Shown here in pieces: positions 45,351-53,196 of a DNA stretch of 64,000 nucleotides. The notes below the pieces were generated by a model. The model saw only the letters and a program-made list of their open reading frames with translations, searched no databases and was not told where the DNA came from. Position 1 is the first letter of the stretch. Each line of letters begins with the position of its first letter. This stretch comes from Pseudomonas sp. HN11 (GTDB taxonomy: Bacteria > Pseudomonadota > Gammaproteobacteria > Pseudomonadales > Pseudomonadaceae), in the NCBI RefSeq assembly GCF_021390155.1, contig NZ_CP089985.1:248001-312000 (forward strand). The letters are read 5' to 3'. The translations under genes and the position numbers were made by a program.

Positions 45351-48300
45351 ATGGACGCAGCGAGCTATGAGCGCGGCTCAGAGTGGCGCCAGTGGGATCT
45401 TCATATTCACACGCCGGCATCATTCCACTGGCAAGGCCAACGATTTGATGCAAAAAATCCGGACTCAGCGGAAAACCGTGCACTGGTAGACGAAATGATC
45501 AAGGCTCTCAATGAAGCAGAGCCTGCTGTGTTTGCTTTGATGGATTACTGGACATTCGATGGATGGTTCGCCCTTAAGAGAAGACTAAGTGAACCAAATG
45601 CTCCTAAGTTGGAGAAGACAGTATTTCCTGGAATTGAACTACGGCTAATGTCCCCTATGAAGGGGCGGCTAAATGCGCACGTGGTCTTTTCGGACAAAAT
45701 CGATAACCAAACGCTGAATGACTTCAAGGCTGCGCTAACCGTTGAATTGGTCAACAGACCTTTGTCGGATACGGCACTACGCAGTCTTGCAGGAATTGTC
45801 ACTGCTGAGAAGTTAAAGGCCCATGGATTTTTAAAGTCTGATGTCGACTCGGCTGATGCTACTGCATTAAAGGCTGGCAGCACTATTGCGGAAATTAATT
45901 GCGATAGCTACAAGGAAGCAATTGCAGCAGTTCCAGAAGGAATGGCAATTGGCTTCATGCCTTATGACACTCACGATGGACTCGCTGAGGTGGATTGGGT
46001 TGAGCACTACGCCTTCTTTATTGGGTTAGCGAAAAACTCCCCTATATTCGAGTCTCGAAATCTGACAATGCGTGATGCATTGGTCGGGGTTAGAACCTCT
46101 GAAAATGAGCGATTCATTGATAGTGTTCAGCGATCTTTGAAAGATTTACCCAGATTAGTTGTGGCTGGCAGCGATGCGCATAGGCTTGTGGGCACCCCTG
46201 GCGATCCAGACAAAAGAGGCTACGGAGATTTCCCGTCTGGGAAGATTACTTGGATAAAGGCTGATCCTACGTTTCTAGGCTTGCAGCAGGCCATCAGAGA
46301 ACCGGCTAAGCGATCATTTATTGGCGCCAAGCCACCAAAAGTAGATGAAGTTGAAAGGAATAAAACTTTCTTCATTGATAAGGTAGAGGTTAGTAAGATT
46401 GGGGGGGGGGGGGCTACCTCTGGGGATTGGCTGGCTGAGACGGAACTTCCTCTGAGTCAAGACTTGGTTGCAATTATCGGTAACAAAGGTAGTGGAAAAA
46501 GTGCTTTGGCAGACATTTTGGCCTTGCTGGGTAACTCTAAGCAGAAAGCTCATTTTTCTTTTTTAAAGAAAGATAGATTCAGAGGAAAATCCGGTGACCC
46601 AGCGAAGAACTTTGAGGGCAGGCTTACATGGGTTAGCGGTGCGTCTGAAAGCCGTAACTTGAATGATGATCCGCCTGAGTCAAAGGTCGAGTTGGTTCGC
46701 TACATTCCTCAGGGGCATTTCGAAGAGCTTTGTAACGCACATATCAGTGGGAAATCCGACTCTTTCGAAAATGAGCTACGAGCAGTCATCTTTTCTCACG
46801 CAAGTGAGTCGGTCCGACTGGGAGCACTTGATTTCAATCAATTGATTGAGCAGCAGGAAGGAGAGTACCGAGATCGTCTTGGTGATTACCGTAATGATCT
46901 TAGAAAACTTAATGAAGAAATTGCACACATTGAAGATCAGGTTAGGCCTGAAGTAAAAAAAGAAGTGACTGAATTACTTATTCAAAAAAATAAGGAAATT
47001 GAAGAGCATGAGAAATTAAAGCCTGAAGTTTTGCCGCTGCCCGACACTCAACTAACGCCTGAGCAAAATGCTGCGTCTCAAGAGCTAGATTCTATAGCTG
47101 CGGCTCTGAAGGAGAAGGCAGAGGCGATTGAAAGAATCGTCAGTGAAGAAGTTAGTCTCGCTAGCAAATTGAAGGCTGCCCTGAATGTACGTGGTCGCAT
47201 GCTGTTGTTAGACAAAAATTACAAACAATTCATTGCTGACTCCCAATCTGACTTTGAGTCTTTAGGAGTTGATCATGCGGATTTGGTAAAGATTGAATTT
47301 AATTTTGGCAAGCTAAGTGAGGTCATCACCTCATCACCGGACAAGCAACTCGAGTGTTCTCAAAGGGTTGCCGATGTCGAGGCCGAGAAACAGAAAATAC
47401 AAACTAGGCAGTCAGAATTGGAAGCTAAGCTGGCTGAGCCCCAGCTGCTTCACCAGCAAAGCTTGCAGGCTTTGCAGCAGTGGAATGAAAAATTTGATGA
47501 GCTTATTGGTACGCCAGTAGAGCCAGAATCGCGAACTGGGCTTCAGACCAGGGTTGCTCAAATTGAACTCCTACCTCAACGACTTAAAGAATGTAAGGCT
47601 CGGCGCGAAGAGATGGCCGAGCAGATATATGAGGTTCTCGACTCCCAGCGTAAAGCGCGTGAGACTTTATTTGCACCAGTTCAAGAGTTGATCAAAAGTA
47701 ATAGTCTCATAAGAGAAGAATATAAGCTCCAGTTCCAAGCAACGCTTGGGGCTTCGGCAGACTCAATTGCGGCGTCTTTATTCAACCTCATAAAGCAAAA
47801 CGCTGGTGAATTTCGAGGAGAGGACGAAAGTTTCAATGTGGTGCGACGCCTCGCCGAGCAGTTCGACCTTAATCAGAAATCGCAGGCATTAGATTTTGTT
47901 CGAGATTTGAATTCAAAAATTGAAGCGGCATCCAATAGTAAGAGCCTTGGCGCAAGCTCCATGTTGCGCAAAGAGATTGTGGCGAATCAGGTTTACGATT
48001 TCTTGTTTGGGTTAAGCTTCTTGGAACCCAAATACTCTCTACTTTTTCAAGATGCTCAGATTGAGCAACTCTCTCCCGGTCAGAGAGGGGCGCTACTTCT
48101 AATTTTCTATCTCCTTGTCGATAAAGGACGAACGCCTATTATTCTTGATCAGCCAGAGGAAAATCTGGACAACGAAACCGTGGTAAGCCTGCTAGTTCCA
48201 GTCTTAACTGAGGCCAAGAAGAGGCGCCAAATAATCATGGTAACGCATAACCCAAATTTGGCAGTGGTTTGCGATGCAGAGCAAGTTATTTGGTCGGTTT

Positions 48301-48434
48301 TTGAACGAAAGAATAAATCAAAAATTTCATATCATGCGGGCTCGATCGAAAACCCATTAATTAATCAACAGGTAGTGAATGTGCTTGAAGGCACGATGCC
48401 TGCATTCAGTAATCGAAGAATCAAATACCATTAA
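45351..48434 (+). CDS. PHP-domain ABC/SMC-like ATPase (TrlF/Ppl-like), putative antiphage effector
   Basis: Protein of 1027 residues. Residues about 12-310 form a PHP metallo-phosphoesterase domain with WDLHIHTPAS (HxH) and VAGSDAHRLVG. Residue 351-354 is a Gly4 encoded by 13 consecutive G (46401-46413). An ABC/SMC-type ATPase follows: Walker A IIGNKGSGKSALAD (about 377), a long charged coiled coil (about 500-760), the signature QLSPGQRGALLLIFYLL and Walker B PIILDQPEENLDNE near the C-terminus. This matches the TrlF family and the single-protein system reported as Ppl. ATG 45351 has AAAGGAG upstream. Translation of the next gene starts on the stop codon (TAATG). The gene is strikingly A/T-rich. 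Confidence 0.85.
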   Translation: MDAASYERGSEWRQWDLHIHTPASFHWQGQRFDAKNPDSAENRALVDEMIKALNEAEPAVFALMDYWTFDGWFALKRRLSEPNAPKLEKTVFPGIELRLMSPMKGRLNAHVVFSDKIDNQTLNDFKAALTVELVNRPLSDTALRSLAGIVTAEKLKAHGFLKSDVDSADATALKAGSTIAEINCDSYKEAIAAVPEGMAIGFMPYDTHDGLAEVDWVEHYAFFIGLAKNSPIFESRNLTMRDALVGVRTSENERFIDSVQRSLKDLPRLVVAGSDAHRLVGTPGDPDKRGYGDFPSGKITWIKADPTFLGLQQAIREPAKRSFIGAKPPKVDEVERNKTFFIDKVEVSKIGGGGATSGDWLAETELPLSQDLVAIIGNKGSGKSALADILALLGNSKQKAHFSFLKKDRFRGKSGDPAKNFEGRLTWVSGASESRNLNDDPPESKVELVRYIPQGHFEELCNAHISGKSDSFENELRAVIFSHASESVRLGALDFNQLIEQQEGEYRDRLGDYRNDLRKLNEEIAHIEDQVRPEVKKEVTELLIQKNKEIEEHEKLKPEVLPLPDTQLTPEQNAASQELDSIAAALKEKAEAIERIVSEEVSLASKLKAALNVRGRMLLLDKNYKQFIADSQSDFESLGVDHADLVKIEFNFGKLSEVITSSPDKQLECSQRVADVEAEKQKIQTRQSELEAKLAEPQLLHQQSLQALQQWNEKFDELIGTPVEPESRTGLQTRVAQIELLPQRLKECKARREEMAEQIYEVLDSQRKARETLFAPVQELIKSNSLIREEYKLQFQATLGASADSIAASLFNLIKQNAGEFRGEDESFNVVRRLAEQFDLNQKSQALDFVRDLNSKIEAASNSKSLGASSMLRKEIVANQVYDFLFGLSFLEPKYSLLFQDAQIEQLSPGQRGALLLIFYLLVDKGRTPIILDQPEENLDNETVVSLLVPVLTEAKKRRQIIMVTHNPNLAVVCDAEQVIWSVFERKNKSKISYHAGSIENPLINQQVVNVLEGTMPAFSNRRIKYH

Positions 48435-49204
48435 TGCCTAGAGGCAAGGGAATGCTTGTAAATCCATATCATACTGAAGTTTTGATGGCATGCGCTCATT
48501 GGGCTGATCGACTAGCCAGGTCGGATCTCATCAATGGTTACATAGTGGATGAAAATGACTATACTTCAAATTTTTTGGCTAATTTTCGTCGAGAAATTAA
48601 CTCTCGAAACGTAGTTGGTCTGAAGGCAGTCGCTTATCGGTTAGCTCCAAGAATTGAAAGAAGATTCGGTGCTGATGGTTGCATTATTATTGATAACGGA
48701 TCGAGCTATAAGGTTGGTATTTTTGAAGCTAAATGGCCCGGGGTACAAATAGAAAGAGGTCCGTGGGATTATATTCAGAAATCCGCTGGAGTCTCGCATT
48801 TCGATACTCAAGTTAAGCGGCAGTCACAATGCAGTCGAGATTTCGCTATCTGGGAAATGTTTTATTGCGATAGTCATTTTGAGCAGCAGCCTGGTGGTTA
48901 CTCTGACTACGGGTCGGCGTGTGTAGAACATAAAAATGCTGTTCATCACGTGAATAATCGGAACAATAATTTTCCTTGGAGTGATCGGGAGTTGGAGTCT
49001 ATGTTAGCTTTTTCCACTTCCATTGAGTTTGTAATCAAAGATATCTGTGAGTGCCTTCGTGGAAGGCCACTAAATATTAGGCCCTATGAAAAGGCTTTCG
49101 ATGGAATGAACCTTCCACAAGAGATTCTGTTAATAAAGTCTGCCAATCAAGACGAAAAGCCCTATTCGCCTGAGTTTTCATATACGGATCATCCGGAAAT
49201 ATAA
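48434..49204 (+). CDS. PD-(D/E)XK-nuclease-like protein of the defence cassette
   Basis: Protein of 256 residues. The block ERRFGADGCIIIDNGSSYKV-GIFEAKWP (about residues 75-103) has the spacing of a PD-(D/E)XK active site: aspartate in GAD, then E-x-K in FEAKW. An upstream helix with polar residues would supply the rest. No family was recognised with certainty; it could be a restriction-like endonuclease. The start shares bases with the previous stop (TAATG), and its own stop overlaps the next start in the same way. A GTG/ATG at residue 7 (48452) is an alternative start. Confidence 0.6.
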   Translation: MPRGKGMLVNPYHTEVLMACAHWADRLARSDLINGYIVDENDYTSNFLANFRREINSRNVVGLKAVAYRLAPRIERRFGADGCIIIDNGSSYKVGIFEAKWPGVQIERGPWDYIQKSAGVSHFDTQVKRQSQCSRDFAIWEMFYCDSHFEQQPGGYSDYGSACVEHKNAVHHVNNRNNNFPWSDRELESMLAFSTSIEFVIKDICECLRGRPLNIRPYEKAFDGMNLPQEILLIKSANQDEKPYSPEFSYTDHPEI

Positions 49205-50046
49205 TGCAGTACGCAGTTGTCGGGGGGCAGCGACTTGAGCCGTTTCGGGGGGGTAGGGGAAATTGCCCTATCTGTGGATCGGTGATGATTGCCAAATGTG
49301 GCCCACGCATACTTCACCACTGGTCCCATTTTGGGCGAAGAAATTGCGATGCATGGTGGGAGAGTGAAACGATCTGGCATCGTGATTGGAAGTCTCAGTT
49401 CCCCGCCAATTGGGCAGAGGTACGCCATCAAGCTCCGGATGGTGAGATCCATAGAGCTGATATAAAAACTCCCAAAGGAATCGTTGTGGAGATCCAGCAT
49501 TCTCCAATGAGCGATGCAGAAAGGATATCTCGCGAGCAGTTCTATAAAAATATGGTGTGGGTAATCGACGGCAGAGATTTTAAGCGAAACTTCGATATCT
49601 ATCACATGTTACCTAGTCCAAACTCAAAACTTGCTGATGATATCGTATGGATTAAAGCATCTCGACCTATGCAGGGAGCAGCTAGAGGAATTTTTTTCAA
49701 ACTAACAGAGGCTCTTGAATGCACTCCAGAGGCTAATAAGAAAACTTTAAATAGCGGCATAATGCATTTTTTCAATGAAATAGAACGCGATGTTAAGCTA
49801 GAGTTTCGAGGCCACCATCAGTACGACTGGGTTCGTCCGAGAAGAACATGGCTCGATTCTTCATGTCCCGTCTTTATTGATTTTGGATGGGATTGCCTAG
49901 TTAAACTTTCTTTATATGATGAGTATGCACTGCCTTGTGTCGTGCTGGTTTCGAAATTTCAATTTATTCATGACGCAATGACAGTAAGTCATGCTTCTGA
50001 AATTTGCGGAGTACTCGATGATCTCTGGACCATTGGAAGGCATTAA
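49204..50046 (+). CDS. CoiA-like nuclease
   Basis: Protein of 280 residues resembling the CoiA competence-protein family. An N-terminal zinc-ribbon-like block (CPICGSVMIAKCGPRILHHWSHF) precedes the nuclease core GEIHRADIKTPKGIVVEIQHSPMSDAERISRE-FYKNMVWVIDG, where D and E-x-Q fit the CoiA form of the PD-(D/E)XK site. Family members are linked to DNA processing in competence and occur in defence loci. Coupled to the previous gene by TAATG. Two short G runs (six and seven G) lie in its first 55 bases. Confidence 0.75.
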   Translation: MQYAVVGGQRLEPFRGGRGNCPICGSVMIAKCGPRILHHWSHFGRRNCDAWWESETIWHRDWKSQFPANWAEVRHQAPDGEIHRADIKTPKGIVVEIQHSPMSDAERISREQFYKNMVWVIDGRDFKRNFDIYHMLPSPNSKLADDIVWIKASRPMQGAARGIFFKLTEALECTPEANKKTLNSGIMHFFNEIERDVKLEFRGHHQYDWVRPRRTWLDSSCPVFIDFGWDCLVKLSLYDEYALPCVVLVSKFQFIHDAMTVSHASEICGVLDDLWTIGRH

Positions 50047-50584
50047 GCTTTCTAGCAAATGCACTATTTCCCAATATATGGATATGGTGGCTGCTCAAGA
50101 TAGAGTTGCAATAGCTGATTTTATTGAGCAAAGATTTTTGGAGAGATATCTAGATCCAGTGACAGTGGGGTGCAATAGTAAGAACGGTTTTTCTATCATG
50201 GCAATATCTTGCTTAATGATCGAAGCGCTAGAGTGTTTTGCGCAGGGGCGTAAAGACTCAAACCAATTGTCGAGGCGTATGTTTCATGATTTTTTTGATT
50301 GTCATCAACAGTTCTCGTCCTTTCGGGCTGTTGCCAATGACTTTTATGTCCACGTTCGATGCGGCATTCTCCACCAAGCAGAGACAACGGGTGGTTGGCG
50401 TATTGTTAGGAAGGGCCCCTTGATTGAGGGAAAAGTAATTAACGCGACCCAGTTTGAAGGAAGGCTGCGGAAAGCACTTAGCGACTACTGTGCTCGATTG
50501 AAAACTGAGGATTGGAACTCTTCCGTATGGGAAGCCTTCAAGCGAAAAATGGACTCTGTTTGTGCGAATGCGTCCGCACCATGA
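50018..50584 (+). CDS. Putative HEPN-like protein, last gene of the defence cassette
   Basis: Protein of 188 residues (MISGPLEGIKLSSKC onward). The stretch DFYVHVRCGILHQAETTGGW contains R-x4-H (RCGILH), the core of the HEPN ribonuclease motif, in a helical setting with family-like flanks. No other domain is seen. The ATG at 50018 has GGAG seven bases upstream; an ATG at 49991 would add nine residues. Either start overlaps the CoiA-like gene (29 or 56 bases), so expression is coupled. HEPN assignment is tentative. Confidence 0.55.
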   Translation: MISGPLEGIKLSSKCTISQYMDMVAAQDRVAIADFIEQRFLERYLDPVTVGCNSKNGFSIMAISCLMIEALECFAQGRKDSNQLSRRMFHDFFDCHQQFSSFRAVANDFYVHVRCGILHQAETTGGWRIVRKGPLIEGKVINATQFEGRLRKALSDYCARLKTEDWNSSVWEAFKRKMDSVCANASAP

Positions 50585-51040
50585 CTCATCGCAATTTATT
50601 AAAAACTCGTCTGCAAAAACTATATTTAGTTAGTGGCGTCATCGGGCGTTGCGGAATTTATTGACTCAGTGTCAAGTTTGTTTCTGGTATGTTTTATCGC
50701 CACCGCAATACTCACTTGAAAATAATTTAATGGATGAGGAGTAACGGCCATATTTGCACCTACACAGTTGACTGATCGCAAGGTGCAAAATTTTCGATGA
50801 CTTTATGTCTACCCGGAACTCCATCCAATATTTTTGATGAAATCGTATACATCTTTTGACACTTGTCGCCAGCATCGTATACGTATCTAAAAGCTATCGC
50901 TTGATGGGGCTGGACCGGTTGCTGGTTGCGATGGGCTGGAATGGGCCAACTGTCGATGATTCGCGCATTCAGATGTGAGGCCCGAGTTGAAAACGTTGGT
51001 AGGGGTTTCAGTCCGCTTCTGGCCGTTTTCTGAACTTCGC
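50585..51040. other. Intergenic region after the defence cassette
   Basis: About 455 bases with no convincing gene; short open frames here lack ribosome sites and known domains. From about 51018 the sequence matches the left remnant (44176 onward), so one edge of the repeated recombinase segment lies at the right end of this stretch. Confidence 0.45.
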
Positions 51041-51316
51041 TTAGCGGTTGAACTGCCAGTATTTTCCTAGGCGATGAGTGAGTAATTGGATGGTAAGCAA
51101 ATAGTAATAGCGCGTCGATTGAGTGTGCTGGTTTAGGTGGTGATTCAAAAACCACGCAAGGTGTTTTCTCTGCCAAGTCCATGGATTGTCGCGTTGCCAG
51201 CGCTCTGCGATCGCTGTTTGGATGGCCTTTGCCTGACGCAGGTGGCGTTGACGCGTGGTATGCGACCCGGTCAGGACGCCCGTCAGGAACAGATCCATAT
51301 CGAATACCAGGCTCAT
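51041..51316 (-). CDS. Small recombinase-associated protein, right copy
   Basis: Frame of 91 residues from the ATG overlapping the recombinase stop (ATGA), or 85 from ATG 51298, which is the start conserved with the left copy. Sequence MDLFLTGVLTGSHTTRQRHLRQAK onward is nearly the same as at 44199-44456. No known domain. Its fixed place after the recombinase gene suggests a partner protein, possibly an accessory factor (inference). Confidence 0.65.
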   Translation of the reverse strand: MSLVFDMDLFLTGVLTGSHTTRQRHLRQAKAIQTAIAERWQRDNPWTWQRKHLAWFLNHHLNQHTQSTRYYYLLTIQLLTHRLGKYWQFNR

Positions 51317-52293
51317 GCGCGACCACCAATGTAAGCGGCCACCACGACGATACGGTTGTGCCCCAACTCATAGCTGATTTGTACTCGGGCTTCCTGATCG
51401 AGACGTCGGTCGAGTTGATAGCAATGGCCACCGTTGATGGGGGCGGGATGGTGGGTGATTTGCTCATAGCGTTCGCACGCATAGGCTGCCCGTAATTCGT
51501 GGAAGCCTTTGAGGTTGTACTGATGGAGGATGTCCCGTGCAGGACGGACGATTCCCCGTTGGAAATCGAGGTAGGTTTCGTTCGGTGCAAGTAGGTTGCG
51601 GCTACCGTCGGGTGAGACCTGTTCGGCGAATCTCAGCGCCTCGCGAATATGATCATCCGCCCTGATCCAGCGAGGTGCCGAGGCACCTGAGCGGCCCCCC
51701 TTGCTGCCATCCTGGATGTTGATCTTGCCGTATTGTTCGGCCTCACGTTTTAAGCGCGGAAGGTCGGCCAAAATGGCCTCACGTAAGCGCATGCCGGTGG
51801 CTCGCGCTAATTGAGCGATGGCCGCGGCACGCGGCTGCTGGTGTGCGCAAAGCACCTCTACGACCCTCTTCACATGTTCTCGGTCTTGGCCTTGCGGCAC
51901 CGAACTACGAACACTGGTGCGCCGCATTCCTAGCGCCTTGCTCGGACTCGGTACTTTCACATACTGATCACCGCGAAGCGCGGCCAGGGTCCGGTTCACG
52001 CTGCATAATCGGTTTTGCGCAGTGGCGATGGCGAGTTCACCTTGTTCAACTTGCTGCCGCAGATGTCCGGCGTAATCGAGCAAAGTCTGGCGATCAATTT
52101 GTCGCGCATCGTTAAACCCGGGTCCATCCTCCGACCGACACCAGCGCACGAACGTCTGCCAACGATCACTGTGTGCTTTGACCGTCCCGTAATGCCCACC
52201 GCCAAACAGGTCTTTCAGTGCCTGCGGCCCGGCATAGCTCAATTGCCGGCCATAGCCAAAATTACGCCCCTCCCGTCTACCGACCAATCCCAT
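51313..52293 (-). CDS. Tyrosine recombinase (island integrase-domain protein)
   Basis: Recombinase of 326 residues. An N-terminal SAM-like core-binding domain (SDRWQTFVRWCRSEDG...) is followed by the catalytic domain: arginine in ATGMRLREAILADLP, helix FHELRAAYACERYEQI (H-x-x-R), ISYELGHNR (histidine) and the nucleophile in VAAYIGGRA at the extreme end. ATG 52293 has CGGAG eight bases upstream; a longer frame to 52341 has none. It is a different lineage from the P4-type integrase in the same island and may carry out dimer resolution or a second integration reaction. Partner gene overlaps its stop. Confidence 0.8.
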   Translation of the reverse strand: MGLVGRREGRNFGYGRQLSYAGPQALKDLFGGGHYGTVKAHSDRWQTFVRWCRSEDGPGFNDARQIDRQTLLDYAGHLRQQVEQGELAIATAQNRLCSVNRTLAALRGDQYVKVPSPSKALGMRRTSVRSSVPQGQDREHVKRVVEVLCAHQQPRAAAIAQLARATGMRLREAILADLPRLKREAEQYGKINIQDGSKGGRSGASAPRWIRADDHIREALRFAEQVSPDGSRNLLAPNETYLDFQRGIVRPARDILHQYNLKGFHELRAAYACERYEQITHHPAPINGGHCYQLDRRLDQEARVQISYELGHNRIVVVAAYIGGRA

Positions 52294-52990
52294 GACCAAA
52301 CTCCGCTGTAAGCCGCACTTGTAAAACCTTCCCCACGTCATCCCGCCACGAATGTTGAGTGTTATCAGGGATCAAGGCCCCTGCGGCCTGTGAGGGTTGT
52401 CCACTAACGCGGGACTGACGGCTCTTTACGACCTGGAGCTTGGGCATCTCATGATCTGGCCTCCTGAACACTTCCAAGGAAGTGGGCGGGTGGAGGCTGC
52501 ATTGGCTGACGAGACCAACGCCGCGAGATCTTGAGTCGGGTGAAGGCAGTGAAGCGATGACCGGGGCATGCCTGACTGTCAGTCAGGTGCAGTACAATCC
52601 GTGAGCTGCGGCTCCATCATCTGCATCGCTGTTGCTGGTGACTTCGGTGTTTGTCACGTCGATTGTCACGATGGGGAATGCCGCAATGCCTTGTACGAGT
52701 TGGGCTGCAGCAGCGTTAGGAGCGCCCGTCTCTTTCCAGAAGAAAGAGACGGGCGCAGGTTGGCGCAGTGAAATGGCCAAGCGGATAGGTTGCTGCAGGG
52801 CAGCTGGGTAGGGGGATGTATTTGCCGCAATGGCAATGATCTGAAGTAGGCATCCATCACTCGGCGAGTGACCGTGCGAGCCACCGGACGCTAATCGCAC
52901 TTTGGGAGAACCACCACGGTGTGGCGTAGCCTTAAAGGTTCTGGCTACCTGGGTTGCTGTCAACGACAGCACTTGCCCGATCTTTTCTAC
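52294..52990. other. Intergenic region upstream of the second recombinase
   Basis: About 700 bases with no gene I can support. A frame of 129 codons on the minus strand (52583-52972) is open but has odd composition, no ribosome site and no recognisable domain. This stretch may hold regulatory DNA of the island. Confidence 0.4.
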
Positions 52991-52993
52991 GCC

Positions 52994-53083
52994 TGTGGAT
53001 AATTTGGGTCAAGGCTCGCATTTTCGGGAATTCTGCGGCTGTGGATGAAATTATCCACCGGTGGAAATCAGTGGTTTTCCACA
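52994..53083. other. Cluster of four DnaA-box-like sites (possible island replication origin)
   Basis: TGTGGATAA at 52994-53002 is a perfect DnaA box (inverse of TTATCCACA). TGTGGATGA (53040-53048), TTATCCACC (53051-53059) and TTTTCCACA (53075-53083) each differ at one position or so. Four such sites in 90 bases, in both orientations, are unlikely by chance and resemble an oriV or P4-type origin. No replication protein gene is visible in the island. Confidence 0.55.
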
Positions 53084-53116
53084 GACAGTTGCGTGGGCTT
53101 TAGATTTTTTAAGTGA

Positions 53117-53161
53117 GGTCCATCCAAGCAGGGCGGCTTTGCAGCCCCGCTTGGATGGACC
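53117..53161. repeat. Long near-perfect hairpin beside the DnaA-box cluster
   Basis: GGTCCATCCAAGC (53117-53129) and GCTTGGATGGACC (53149-53161) are exact inverse copies, and an inner GGGC/GCCC pair extends the stem after one mismatch. No T run follows, so it is not a standard terminator. It may be an origin, transfer-origin or recombination hairpin. Confidence 0.7.
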
Positions 53162-53196
53162 CGCGTGGAAGGGCGGACTGCGGTGATCTCATTGGC

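Noticed and set aside
45309..50616. Short direct repeat ACTCGTCT on both sides of the defence cassette
   Set aside because: Only eight bases match and flanks differ; could be chance, so it is not reported as an insertion footprint.
50672..50875. Open frame of 67 codons on the minus strand after the defence cassette
   Set aside because: No ribosome site or family resemblance and A/T-rich random composition.
52583..52972. Open frame of 129 codons on the minus strand in the island
   Set aside because: No ribosome site, no recognisable domain and low-complexity composition; kept only as part of the intergenic note.
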